From Limnohabitans sp. (GTDB taxonomy: Bacteria; Pseudomonadota; Gammaproteobacteria; Burkholderiales; Burkholderiaceae_C), in assembly GCA_021300495.1 (NCBI GenBank), contig JAJTDK010000022.1, positions 1-58,137 on the forward strand: a stretch of 58,137 nt of DNA. The letters are read 5' to 3'. Made by a program: the position numbers and the translations under genes. The notes under the pieces were generated by a model that made no database searches, had not been told where the DNA came from, and saw nothing but the letters and a program-made list of their open reading frames with translations. How positions within the stretch are numbered: the first letter of the stretch is position 1; every line of letters begins with the position of its first letter. Of this stretch, positions 27,882 to 36,474 are shown piece by piece.

Positions 27882-28634
27882 ATGCATCCTTGGAGTCACC
27901 TTGTGTACTTGACCGGCAAACAAATGAGCCTTATGGCCAAAATCATGCAGGCATTTGCTGAGTCTCACCATGAGCATGAAATTCGCGAGATTGTGGGCGA
28001 TCTGGTTATGCAATTACTACAAGCGCAGTTTTATGCAAGTTTTGTCTGGCAACCCGAATGCGCATCATTCGGTCGCCCCGTCCAAATCAATATGGACCCA
28101 GCCAATATCAAGCAGTATGAAACTTACTTTCAATTCAATGACCCCATCACCCCATTGATGAAAAGATACGAAGTAGCCGTTAGGGCTACGGATGTTCTCA
28201 AGCATGAAGAGCTACGTAAAACCGAGTTCTTCAACGATTTCTTGTACAAAGATGGCCTGTACTGGGGTGTCAATTTATACGCATGGCACCAAGGAAACAA
28301 TTTGGGTGACATGCGAATCTGGCGTGACCGTCGTCGCGAAAATTTCTCGGAAGATGACTTACGCATGCTCGATATGATCCAGCCAGCCTTTATCAGCGCT
28401 TTGGCCAGAGCACGCAATTACAGCAGCCAAGTTAGCCCTGCTCCTTCTCTGATCATCAAACTCAGCCCTAGGGAACAAGAAGCGGCCCTGTTGGTGGCCC
28501 AAGGTCTTTCTGACAAAGAGATCGCTCGTCGACTGAATATTTCGACCACCACTGTTCGTACACATTTAGAGCACGCTTTCAGAAAAACAGGCGCTAGCAA
28601 TAGAGCAGGTCTGGCCCACAAAATACTGAATTGA
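27882..28634 (+). CDS. LuxR-family transcriptional regulator
   Basis: The 250-residue protein ends in a GerE/LuxR HTH: LSPREQEAALLVAQGLSDKEIARRLNISTTTVRTHLEHAFRKTGASNRAGL (about 190-240). The N-terminal 180 residues (motifs YFQFNDPITPLM and WGVNLYAWHQG) look like a GAF/PAS-type sensor and do not show the acyl-homoserine-lactone pocket pattern. The start is uncertain: a second ATG at 27924 (MSLMAKIMQAF) is also possible. It precedes the amidase by about 100 bases, with a 16-bp palindrome in that gap. Confidence 0.85.
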   Translation: MHPWSHLVYLTGKQMSLMAKIMQAFAESHHEHEIREIVGDLVMQLLQAQFYASFVWQPECASFGRPVQINMDPANIKQYETYFQFNDPITPLMKRYEVAVRATDVLKHEELRKTEFFNDFLYKDGLYWGVNLYAWHQGNNLGDMRIWRDRRRENFSEDDLRMLDMIQPAFISALARARNYSSQVSPAPSLIIKLSPREQEAALLVAQGLSDKEIARRLNISTTTVRTHLEHAFRKTGASNRAGLAHKILN

Positions 28635-28699
28635 GTTGCTGGCGACTTCCTCAATTTGAAGGATACCGTCGTTTGCCACATCGTCTTAGGATGAAACTT

Positions 28700-28715
28700 G
28701 TGCAAACTTTTGCAC
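28700..28715. promoter_or_regulatory. 16-bp perfect palindrome before the amidase gene
   Basis: GTGCAAACTTTTGCAC has 7-bp arms around a CT centre and ends 21 bases before the amidase ATG. The position between a LuxR-family gene and its probable target makes it a candidate operator. It could also fold in the mRNA leader, close to the ribosome-binding site (TGGAGG). Confidence 0.45.
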
Positions 28716-28736
28716 GATTTCATTCTGGAGGCATAT

Positions 28737-30341
28737 ATGAACCATTCACCCTCACGACGTAACTTTTTCAAAACATCTGGCGCAGTTTCGGCCTCGACTT
28801 TACTTGGCAGCACTGCATTGGTTGCTTGCGGTGACAACACGGCTCCTGCTCTTTCTTCAGACGAGCAATTGGCGTTGACCGCTACACAAGCTGTGGCGGC
28901 TCTTAAGTCTGGCAGGCTTAGCGCAACAACTTATGTGGGCACCTTGATAGCCCGCGCCAAAGCGGTGTCTGATCTGAACGCCATGATCACACTTGACGAA
29001 GTAGGCGCAATGGCTACGGCAAAACAAATCGATGCCGACCGAAGTGCTGGCAAAACATTGGGTGCCTTGGCCGGCTTACCTATCGTCGTTAAAGACAATA
29101 TCAACACCAAAGGCATGAAGACAACAGGAGGCACCTACTCGCTTCGCAATTTTCAGCCGGCGACCAATGCACCATCCCTTCAAAAGTTAATCGATGCAGG
29201 TGCCATTGTGTTGGGTAAATCCAATTTGCATGAATGGGCCTTTGGCATCACGAGCACCAACTTCACCCTTGGAATCGACCCCATCACAAAGGCCGCCACC
29301 CGACCTTGTAAAAACCCCTACGACACGACGCGCGTTTCGGGCGGATCATCTGGCGGAACAGCTGTGGCGGTGGCCACGCGATTTGCGCCCGCAGGCCTTG
29401 GAACTGATACAGGCGGATCAACCAGAGAACCCGCATCTTTTTGTGGCATCGCGGGCTTTCGCCCTTCGGTAGGCGATGGCGCAGGCAAAGGTCGCCGTTA
29501 TGCCGACACAGTGAATGATGCGCTTCCGATCAGCACAACGCGTGACACGGTTGGTCCCATGGCGCGCACAGTGGCCGATTTAGCACTGCTTGATGCAGTG
29601 ATCACAGGCACCACAACGCCCACTGCAAAAGCACTTAAAGGACTGAAGATTGGTATTCCTGCCAGTTTTTGGGCAGGCTTGGAAGACAATGTCAAAACTG
29701 TCGCTACGGCAGCCAAACAAAAATTGGCAGACGCAGGGGTCGTATTTGTCGATGCTGATCTGACTGGCATCATGGCGCTGAACGACTCAATTTCATTCCC
29801 AATTGCATTGCATGAACCTGTGGACGCAATTCCCGTCTACCTAGCGGCAAACAAAGCACCCATTAGCACCGTCAAGGAAGTCAGCGATCAATTGGCCAGC
29901 CCTGATGTACAAGGCGCATTTGGCGCCATCCTGGGCGATGTGTACGGCGGCGCTTATCCCGATGTGATGTCTACTAAACGCCCAGCACTGCAAAAGCTTT
30001 ACAAAGACTATTTTGCTTCCATAGGTGTAGAAGCCGTCATGTTTCCCACGACTATTTTGGTTGCACCAAAAATCGATCCCGTCAAGGGATCTGGCACTGT
30101 CAACTATACCGTTGGTGGTGTAGAGCAAACAGGCAAAGATACTTTTGGCACCTGTATCAGAAACACTGACCCTTGCACCAACGCTGGCTTACCTAGCGTG
30201 TCAATTCCAGCTGGCCTGACTGCTGCGGGAATGCCAGTTGGCATGCAGATCGATGGCCCATTAGGCTCAGACGCAAATTTGCTATCTATCGGTATGGGTA
30301 TCGAAGAAGTGTGGGGCCCAGTTAAGGCGCCCGCCATCTAA
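28737..30341 (+). CDS. Exported amidase of the amidase-signature family
   Basis: From the ATG at 28737 (TGGAGG just upstream) the protein is 534 residues. The N-terminus has a twin-arginine signal (SRRNFFKTS, 6-14) and a lipobox (LVAC, 28-31), so it is probably a periplasmic lipoprotein. The catalytic triad of the family is complete: Lys119 in GLPIVVKDNIN, cis-Ser204 in SGGSSGGTAVA, and nucleophile Ser228 in GTDTGGSTREP. It hydrolyses an amide to acid plus ammonia or amine; the substrate is unknown. The neighbouring aminotransferase and TctCBA system suggest a pathway for an amide- or amine-bearing compound. Confidence 0.9.
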   Translation: MNHSPSRRNFFKTSGAVSASTLLGSTALVACGDNTAPALSSDEQLALTATQAVAALKSGRLSATTYVGTLIARAKAVSDLNAMITLDEVGAMATAKQIDADRSAGKTLGALAGLPIVVKDNINTKGMKTTGGTYSLRNFQPATNAPSLQKLIDAGAIVLGKSNLHEWAFGITSTNFTLGIDPITKAATRPCKNPYDTTRVSGGSSGGTAVAVATRFAPAGLGTDTGGSTREPASFCGIAGFRPSVGDGAGKGRRYADTVNDALPISTTRDTVGPMARTVADLALLDAVITGTTTPTAKALKGLKIGIPASFWAGLEDNVKTVATAAKQKLADAGVVFVDADLTGIMALNDSISFPIALHEPVDAIPVYLAANKAPISTVKEVSDQLASPDVQGAFGAILGDVYGGAYPDVMSTKRPALQKLYKDYFASIGVEAVMFPTTILVAPKIDPVKGSGTVNYTVGGVEQTGKDTFGTCIRNTDPCTNAGLPSVSIPAGLTAAGMPVGMQIDGPLGSDANLLSIGMGIEEVWGPVKAPAI

Positions 30342-30374
30342 AAAATCCGATTCAGAACAGGTCAGTTAACTTTA

Positions 30375-30406
30375 ACGGCCAAGCGGGTTCAAATCCTCTT
30401 GGCCGT
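30375..30406 (+). terminator. Hairpin after the amidase gene, possible terminator
   Basis: Arms ACGGCCAAG (30375-30383) and CTTGGCCGT (30398-30406) form a 9-bp G+C-rich stem, followed by CATTTGTATTT rather than a clean T run. The 14-base loop CGGGTTCAAATCCT contains the tRNA T-loop consensus GGTTCAAATCC. The element thus looks like an acceptor arm stacked on a T arm, but no D or anticodon arm is present. Terminator is the simplest call. Confidence 0.45.
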
Positions 30407-30482
30407 CATTTGTATTTGAATTTCCAGAGCCGTTCAAGGGTTACGCTCATCAGAACCTTTTGATTTCTAAAGCGTGAAACTC

Positions 30483-30538
30483 GGGGAAAACCTGAGGATA
30501 ATAGATTTTATCCATTACACCAAGATGTCTATCCTGTA
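30483..30538 (+). promoter_or_regulatory. 56-bp promoter/operator module, copy B
   Basis: This is the second copy of the module at 27426-27481 (48 of 56 positions identical). It ends 4 bases before the ATG of the aminotransferase. The dyad GATAA-N6-TTATC is better formed here. A -10-like TATCCT at 30530-30535 would place the transcript start almost on the start codon, implying a leaderless mRNA or a different promoter further upstream. Confidence 0.6.
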
Positions 30539-30542
30539 GCGA

Positions 30543-31901
30543 ATGAACAATGCATACGACGTCCGAGGTGGCAACGCCCACCACATGTACCACCCCATGA
30601 TCGATCCCAAGGTGGTTCAGGTCTATCCACCTTTGATTGTGGACCGAGCGGATGGTGTGTACATCTTTGACATTGATGGCAAGCGCTATTTGGACACCGT
30701 CGCATCTCTATGGAATGTCAATGTGGGACATAACCGCAGAGAAGTCATTGATGCCATCAAAACTCAACTAGACAAACTGGCCTACTACTCCACATTTCAG
30801 AACACATCCAACCCGCCAGCCATCGAACTCTCGATGAGATTGATGGACATGTTCAAGCCAGAAAAGATGAGCAAAGCATTTTTCTCATCGGGCGGGTCAG
30901 ATGCGATCGAAACTGCACTCAAATTAGCACGGCAATATTGGAAGTTGGTGGGACAACCCAACAGACACCAATTTATTTCACTGAAGTGGGGATATCACGG
31001 TGTTCATTTTGGCGGAGCTTCGATCAACGGCAATCCGATGTTTCGAAATGCATACGAGCCCTTGTTGCCAGGTTGCCATTTAACTGAAACACCCTATACC
31101 TATCGCAATCCTTGGAATGAAAGCAATCCCGAGAAGCTTTCCAAGCTGTGCTTGAATGAACTTTCAGATCTGATTCAGAAAATTGGTGCTGGCAACATTG
31201 CCGCTCTGGTTGCCGAACCCGTGCAAGGCGCTGGCGGTGTCATCGTACCTGATGCCAGTTATTGGCCTGGCATGCGGAAATTGCTAGATGAGCATGGCAT
31301 CTTGTTGATCAGCGACGAAATTGTGACCGGATTTGGTCGAATTGGTGCGCTTTGTGGTGCGCGTGCATGGGGCGTTGCACCCGACATCATGGCCATGGCG
31401 AAGGGCATTAACTCTGGGTATGTACCTTTGGGTGCTACTTTGGTCAACGAACGAGTTGCCAGCGCTTGGGAACAACCTAACGTACCTGCCGCCATGATGC
31501 ATGGCTACACTTATTCAGGCCATGCGTTGGCGTGTGCATCTGCCAATGCCAACTTAGACATTGTGACTCGCGAGGACTTACCTGGCAACGCACATCACGT
31601 GGGAACTTATTTTCAGGAATCTTTGCAGCAATTGATGAAGTTTTCACATGTGGGCGAAGTAAGAGGCAAAGGACTCATGGCTGCCGTTGAATTAGTGACT
31701 GACCGTGTTACCAAAGAAATGCTTTTGCCACCCTCTCCTTATATTCAAACTCTGGTGGGCACTGCCCGGCGTGAATGTGGAATGATTCGAGTTCAAGGCA
31801 ATCGACTGATTTTGTCGCCGCCTTTGGTTTTCACTCATGCACACGTCGACGAAACATTGAGAATTTTGAACATTGCTTTTTCTGCAGCAGAAAACATCTA
31901 A
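30543..31901 (+). CDS. Class III PLP-dependent aminotransferase (omega-aminotransferase type)
   Basis: The 452-residue enzyme shows the class III pattern: GVYIFDIDGKRYLDTVASLWNVNVGHNRREV, AFFSSGGSDAIETALKLARQYW (cofactor phosphate site), KWGYHGVHFGG, ALVAEPVQGAGGVIVP, LLISDEIVTGFGRIG (Asp on the pyridine N) and MAKGINSGYVPLGA with the Schiff-base Lys. Relatives transfer amino groups from beta-alanine, GABA, diamines or amino alcohols to pyruvate or similar acceptors. No ribosome-binding site is obvious. It is followed at 30 bases by tctC and probably heads that operon. Confidence 0.88.
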   Translation: MNNAYDVRGGNAHHMYHPMIDPKVVQVYPPLIVDRADGVYIFDIDGKRYLDTVASLWNVNVGHNRREVIDAIKTQLDKLAYYSTFQNTSNPPAIELSMRLMDMFKPEKMSKAFFSSGGSDAIETALKLARQYWKLVGQPNRHQFISLKWGYHGVHFGGASINGNPMFRNAYEPLLPGCHLTETPYTYRNPWNESNPEKLSKLCLNELSDLIQKIGAGNIAALVAEPVQGAGGVIVPDASYWPGMRKLLDEHGILLISDEIVTGFGRIGALCGARAWGVAPDIMAMAKGINSGYVPLGATLVNERVASAWEQPNVPAAMMHGYTYSGHALACASANANLDIVTREDLPGNAHHVGTYFQESLQQLMKFSHVGEVRGKGLMAAVELVTDRVTKEMLLPPSPYIQTLVGTARRECGMIRVQGNRLILSPPLVFTHAHVDETLRILNIAFSAAENI

Positions 31902-31931
31902 AACACACTTTTTCAACCTAAGGAGTTACAA

Positions 31932-32888
31932 ATGAACGCACGCATCCGCATTTTGTCATTGGCTTTCTTGAGCATCGTGGCAACACTACCAAGCTTGGCA
32001 CAAGATAAATGGCCAAGCAAACCCATTGAGATCATTTACCCCTATCCTCCAGGCAATGAAATGGATGTCGTGACACGATTATTAGCAGAGGGCATGAGCA
32101 AAAGATTGGGTGTGCCAGTTCAAGTAATCAACAAACCTGGAGGTGGTGGTGTTGTGGGTTTTGCAGAAATGACCAGAGCGAAACCTGACGGCTACACCAT
32201 AGGTACTTGGACACCAGGACCCGGTATTTCACAAATTGTTGCTGGCAACACGCCTTACAAAATGAGTGACTACCAATCCGTAGGCGGTATGTTGATCAAC
32301 GACTTTGTACTCGCAGCACGAGGCGATATTCCGGCTAACAATCTCAAAGAATTCGCCGCGTGGGCCAAGAAGAACGGCAAGCCCGTCATTATTGCCAGCT
32401 ACGCACCCGCTGCAGTGCCTGCTCTGATTGCGGCAAAAATAGCAAAGAGAGATGGCTGGCCCTACAAGGTTGTTTCATTTCCCAATCCTACTATCAAGGA
32501 GCTTATTGCAGGTGATGCTGATCTCTCCACTGCAGGTGCGGAAGGCGCATTGAGTTATGCCAAAGCCGGCCAAACTAAAATTTTGTCGGCATGGGGTCCT
32601 GATCGCAACCCTAACTATCCAAACGCTGCAACACCGAAGGAAGAGGGCTACGGCGAGTTGTTTACTTGGGGTGGCATGGCGGCTCCAGTGGGTGTCCCCA
32701 AAGACATCATCAACAAACTCTCCAGCGTGATGATGGAGGCCTTGAAAGATAAGCCCGTACAAGACCAATTAAAAAAATCAGGCATTCCTGGACTTCCAAT
32801 GACAGCAGATCAAATGAGCAAAAGAGTGGCTGACGACAGCAAATGGATTTCAGAGCTAATGACTGAATTGGGAATGACGAAAAAGTGA
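31932..32888 (+). CDS. tctC: Bug/TctC-family periplasmic receptor of a tripartite transporter
   Basis: The 318-residue protein has a signal peptide (cleavage near LPSLAQ, residue 24) and Bug motifs: WPSKPIEIIYPYPPGNEMDVVTR, VINKPGGGGVVGFAEMTRAKPDGYT. The usual PFPAGG loop is here YPYPPGNEMD, which may reflect ligand specificity. Good ribosome-binding site (AAGGAG). Next to genes for the two membrane subunits, so this is a complete TTT system. Confidence 0.9.
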   Translation: MNARIRILSLAFLSIVATLPSLAQDKWPSKPIEIIYPYPPGNEMDVVTRLLAEGMSKRLGVPVQVINKPGGGGVVGFAEMTRAKPDGYTIGTWTPGPGISQIVAGNTPYKMSDYQSVGGMLINDFVLAARGDIPANNLKEFAAWAKKNGKPVIIASYAPAAVPALIAAKIAKRDGWPYKVVSFPNPTIKELIAGDADLSTAGAEGALSYAKAGQTKILSAWGPDRNPNYPNAATPKEEGYGELFTWGGMAAPVGVPKDIINKLSSVMMEALKDKPVQDQLKKSGIPGLPMTADQMSKRVADDSKWISELMTELGMTKK

Positions 32889-33379
32889 TGTCAAACAAGC
32901 TAACAGGGCTAGGTTCGTGGCCATGGGATAGGTGGCTTCTACTAGCTTTGTCATGCGCAGCACTTTGTATCTGGCAACTATCGCCCCTCCAAATTCAGCC
33001 TTATCCTCACAATGCAAATTGGTTTGAATCGGCTGCGCTTTTTCCAAAACTTTCTTTGCTGATCGTGGCTGTTGGTGGTTTGTTTGAAATCTACCAGAGA
33101 CGACACCAAAGTGAATCTGGTGAGTCTGAAGAACTTGATTCCAGCGCAGTCGACATTCGCGATGCCATCGCCATGTTGGTTGCATTTGGAATTTATATGC
33201 TGGCCGTCCCTGTGGTCGGCTACCTTGTCAGTACCCTCGCTTTTCTGTTGGTAGGATGTTGGCTTCTGAAATTTGAACGACGCACTAGCCTTCTTTTGGC
33301 CTTCTCACTGTCCTTCATCATGTGGGTCATCTTTGTGCAAATTCTCAAGGTTTACTTTGGGCACAGTTGGCTTTTTTAA
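32888..33379 (+). CDS. tctB: Tripartite tricarboxylate-type transporter, small membrane subunit
   Basis: From the ATG at 32888, which overlaps the tctC stop (TGATG), the product is 163 residues with four hydrophobic segments (WLLLALSCAALCIWQL, LSLLIVAVGGLFEI, AIAMLVAFGIYMLAVPVVGYLV, LLLAFSLSFIMWVIFVQIL). The pattern VVGYLVSTLAFLLVGCWLL is typical of TctB. It ends HSWLF, and tctA starts 2 bases after its stop. Confidence 0.85.
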   Translation: MSNKLTGLGSWPWDRWLLLALSCAALCIWQLSPLQIQPYPHNANWFESAALFPKLSLLIVAVGGLFEIYQRRHQSESGESEELDSSAVDIRDAIAMLVAFGIYMLAVPVVGYLVSTLAFLLVGCWLLKFERRTSLLLAFSLSFIMWVIFVQILKVYFGHSWLF

Positions 33380-33381
33380 AC

Positions 33382-34776
33382 ATGGAGTTCATTGACGCAC
33401 TTGCTAGTGGATTCTCATCATTGGGAAGTCCTCCCATTGCCATTGCACTTTTAATTGGCGCTGCTTTGGGCATTGTGGTTGGTGTATTACCTGGCGTTGG
33501 CCCAGGCGTCACCATTGCGGTGCTGCTGCCTTTCACCTATGGCATGGCCCCTTTAGGTGGTATATCGCTTTTACTAGGTGTTTATTGCGGCGCATTTTAT
33601 GGCGGCGCCGTCACCTCCATCTTAATTCGCACGCCTGGCGAAGCGTCATCCATCATGGGATTGGTGGCCAGACCCATGGCTGGTTTTGCTGCGAAATTTG
33701 GTGCTGCAGAAAACGTGATGGCCATCTTGTTGGCCGCTGTATGCGTTGGCAAAGCTTATCGCCGCCAGTTTCCAGCAGCCATGATGATGATGGGGTTCGG
33801 ATTTTTTTTGGCCACTGTAGGTATAGATCCCAACTCAAATGAACAACGTTTCACATTTGGCATTCCAGGGATGTTAAGCGGCATTCCGTTGGTACCTGTG
33901 GCGGTAGGATTGTTTGGAATGGCGCAAGCCCTGGTCATGGTAAGTTCACCAGTCCCGCAATTTGATGCGTCGCTCATTAAATCAGCAGGTCTTTCTTGGC
34001 GAGGTTTTTTAGAGCCTTTTCGATATCCCAAGGCCATGTTGAAAGGGCTACTCTTAGGCTCTGGCATTGGTGTTCTGCCCGCAGTTGGCGCCGCCTTGTC
34101 CACTTCACTTGCTTATTTTTGGGCGCAGCAAGGCGCCAAAGACCCCACACCATTTGGCCAAGGAAACCCCGAAGGCATTGTGGCTGCTGAGTGTGCCAAC
34201 AACTCAAACTCGGGAGGGGCCATGATTACGGTACTCACCTTGGGCATTCCTGGCGATGCCATCACGGCCATCATCATGGGCGTATTTGTTGTTCATGGCA
34301 TTGTTCCTGGCCCTTCTTTGTTTACAGACCGGCCCGAAATCATCAATGGTGTTTTAGCCTCATTATTGGTTATCAACTTCGTCATCTTGGGTTTGCTAAT
34401 TTTGACGGTCAAACCCCTCGCTCGATTAGCCTATGTGAATCCTAGAATTTTGGGACTAATCATTTTGGCATTGAGTTTTGTTGGATCCTATTCAGCGGCA
34501 AACTCAATGTACTACGTGATCATCACCGCTATTTTTGGCGTGTTCGGCTTGGTCTGTGCCAGAGCAAAAATTCCAACGATTCCCCTCATTTTGGGAATGG
34601 TCATGGGCGATACATTGGAGGCTTCATTGCGGCAATTACTAGGTCGAAGCGATGGCTCTCTTGAACCCTTCATCACAAGGCCTGTGTCACTCGCAATGCT
34701 CATTGCAATTTTGCTTATTTTATTTTGGCCATTGTTAATGGCTTTAACAAAGCGCCTTAAGAACCCAAACATCTGA
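33382..34776 (+). CDS. tctA: Tripartite tricarboxylate-type transporter, large membrane subunit, internally shortened
   Basis: The start is the ATG at 33382 (MEFIDALASGF), giving 464 residues. TctA hallmarks are present: GIVVGVLPGVGPGVTIAVLLPFTYG, SILIRTPGEASSIM, RFTFGIPGMLSGIPLVPVAVG, ECANNSNSGGAMITVLTLGIPGDAITAIIMG and PTIPLILGMVMGD. Usual family length is about 500. After SSIM the protein jumps to GLVARPMAGFAAKFGAAE, so about 35 residues (the GYPMARxGxAG segment and the membrane helix after it) are missing in frame. Loss of a helix would probably disrupt transport, so activity is doubtful. Confidence 0.85.
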   Translation: MEFIDALASGFSSLGSPPIAIALLIGAALGIVVGVLPGVGPGVTIAVLLPFTYGMAPLGGISLLLGVYCGAFYGGAVTSILIRTPGEASSIMGLVARPMAGFAAKFGAAENVMAILLAAVCVGKAYRRQFPAAMMMMGFGFFLATVGIDPNSNEQRFTFGIPGMLSGIPLVPVAVGLFGMAQALVMVSSPVPQFDASLIKSAGLSWRGFLEPFRYPKAMLKGLLLGSGIGVLPAVGAALSTSLAYFWAQQGAKDPTPFGQGNPEGIVAAECANNSNSGGAMITVLTLGIPGDAITAIIMGVFVVHGIVPGPSLFTDRPEIINGVLASLLVINFVILGLLILTVKPLARLAYVNPRILGLIILALSFVGSYSAANSMYYVIITAIFGVFGLVCARAKIPTIPLILGMVMGDTLEASLRQLLGRSDGSLEPFITRPVSLAMLIAILLILFWPLLMALTKRLKNPNI

Positions 34777-34782
34777 CTGCAC

Positions 34783-36370
34783 ATGAGCCAGCACATCAAA
34801 GAAAATTCTCCAGATGAAATCTGGATCAATGGCACTGTTCTCACCTTAGATTCTGAGCACCCCCAAGCAGAAGGCCTGTCCATTTTGAACGGAAAAGTTT
34901 TGCAAGTTGGGAGTTCTTCAGAATTGCTGAAAAGTGCCAGTTCACAAACGATCGTTCACGACTTAGGTGGGCAATTTCTAATGCCTGGATTGATTGACAC
35001 ACATGCCCATGGTATCTGGGGCGCCTTGAGAGATAAATTTGAAGTCTATGTAGGCTTGTCGTCTTCCCTGGAAGGTCTGATGCTAGCTGTCACAGATCGA
35101 GCTAGCAAAGTTCCCGCCAACCAATGGATTTCAGGGGGGCCATGGCACATGTCGTGGATTGATGCTTTTCAAAAAGCACCTAAAGAAGTATTGGATCTGG
35201 CTGCACCTCATCACTTTGTAGCCTTGAAGGATGTCACCTACCACACGGCCTGGTTGAACACCGCTGCTTTAAAGGCCTGCGGCATAGACAGAAATACCCC
35301 AGATCCTGAGGGAGGCCGCATCGGACGTGACTCTTTAACAGGTGAGCCAAACGGTATCTTGTATGAAAAAGCTCAGAATTTGGTGCGCCGTTTTATTGTG
35401 CCAAGCCAAGTGCAGCTCGAACATGCAGTGAAGCACATGAGTACCTATTTTCACAGCTTGGGCTTGACTGGATTTAAAGAAGCTATGGCCAGCGAAGCTG
35501 AGTTGGAAGCCTATTATTCTGCTGACAAGAATGGCACATTGAATTTACACGTCGCCGTCCACATGGCCTTGAATTCACTCACATTAGAAGGCATGACACC
35601 TATAGAGAAATTGCTAGAGTGGCGTGATCAATTCGCTTCAGAGCATGTACATACCGCTTATGTGAAATTATTTTTAGACGGTGTAGCACCTAGCTTAACA
35701 ACTTGCTGAAATTGTCACAGAACTGGACAGCTTGGGTTTGACAGTCAAGATGCATGCCGTGGGGGACAGAGCTGCCAGAGCCGGGCTGGATGCTGTGGAG
35801 TCGGTCAGAGCATCTAATGGTCAGAGTGGGCTCAGACATGAAATTGGGCACACAGCCTTTGTTCATGCCGACGACCACCCCAGGTTCAAGCTATTGGGCA
35901 TGGTGGCAGACATGTCACCCAGACTCTGGTTTCCAAACCCTGTCACACCTGGCCAAGTCAAGGTGCTTGGTCCTGTTCGAACACAAAGATGTCACCAAAT
36001 TAAATCTTTGATGCTTGCAGGCGCAGAACTGACTTATGGTTCTGATTGGCCGGCCGCGGCGGCCGATGCCAACCCTTGGGTTGGACTGGCAGGCATGATT
36101 TCTAGGCGCAACCCCTTCGGACTGTTTCCTGGTTTTGTGGGTGAGGCGGAAGCCATTCGCATTGAAGAGGCCTTGCCTCTTTTCACAACGCAAGCCGCCA
36201 GATCAATGGGGCTTGAAAATGTGACGGGTCGGTTGAAAGCGGGAATGTCTGCAGACTTTATAAGACTTGCTAAACCGCTTAATGGCCAATCGGCAGAGGA
36301 AATTGCAAAGACAAAAGTTCTAGAAACATATTTCGAGGGACGTTGTGTCTATGGCATGTCACTCGCATAA
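34783..36370 (+). pseudogene. Amidohydrolase (YtcJ-like, amidohydrolase_3), frameshifted with internal deletion
   Basis: The first frame (34783-35709) carries IWINGTVLTLDSEHPQAEG, the HxH motif in MPGLIDTHAHGIWG, and runs to VKLFLDGVAPSLT before a stop. The sequence resumes in another frame from about 35704 with LAEIVTELDSLGLTVKMHAVGDRAAR, EIGHTAFVHADDHPRF, the metal Asp in LTYGSDWPAAAADANPW, and FTTQAARSMGLENVTGRLKAGMSADF. Family members have roughly 40 residues between these parts that are absent here. The metal ligands survive but are split between frames. It is the last gene of the aminotransferase-tctCBA operon. Confidence 0.8.
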
Positions 36371-36474
36371 AACAAACATAGTCTAAAAGCATTTCAGGAA
36401 AAATCAGGCGTCTCACCTCGACCAAGGTACTCGCAGTGCGGTTGATGAAAAGTCATTTTGACAATGCCCGGGCA

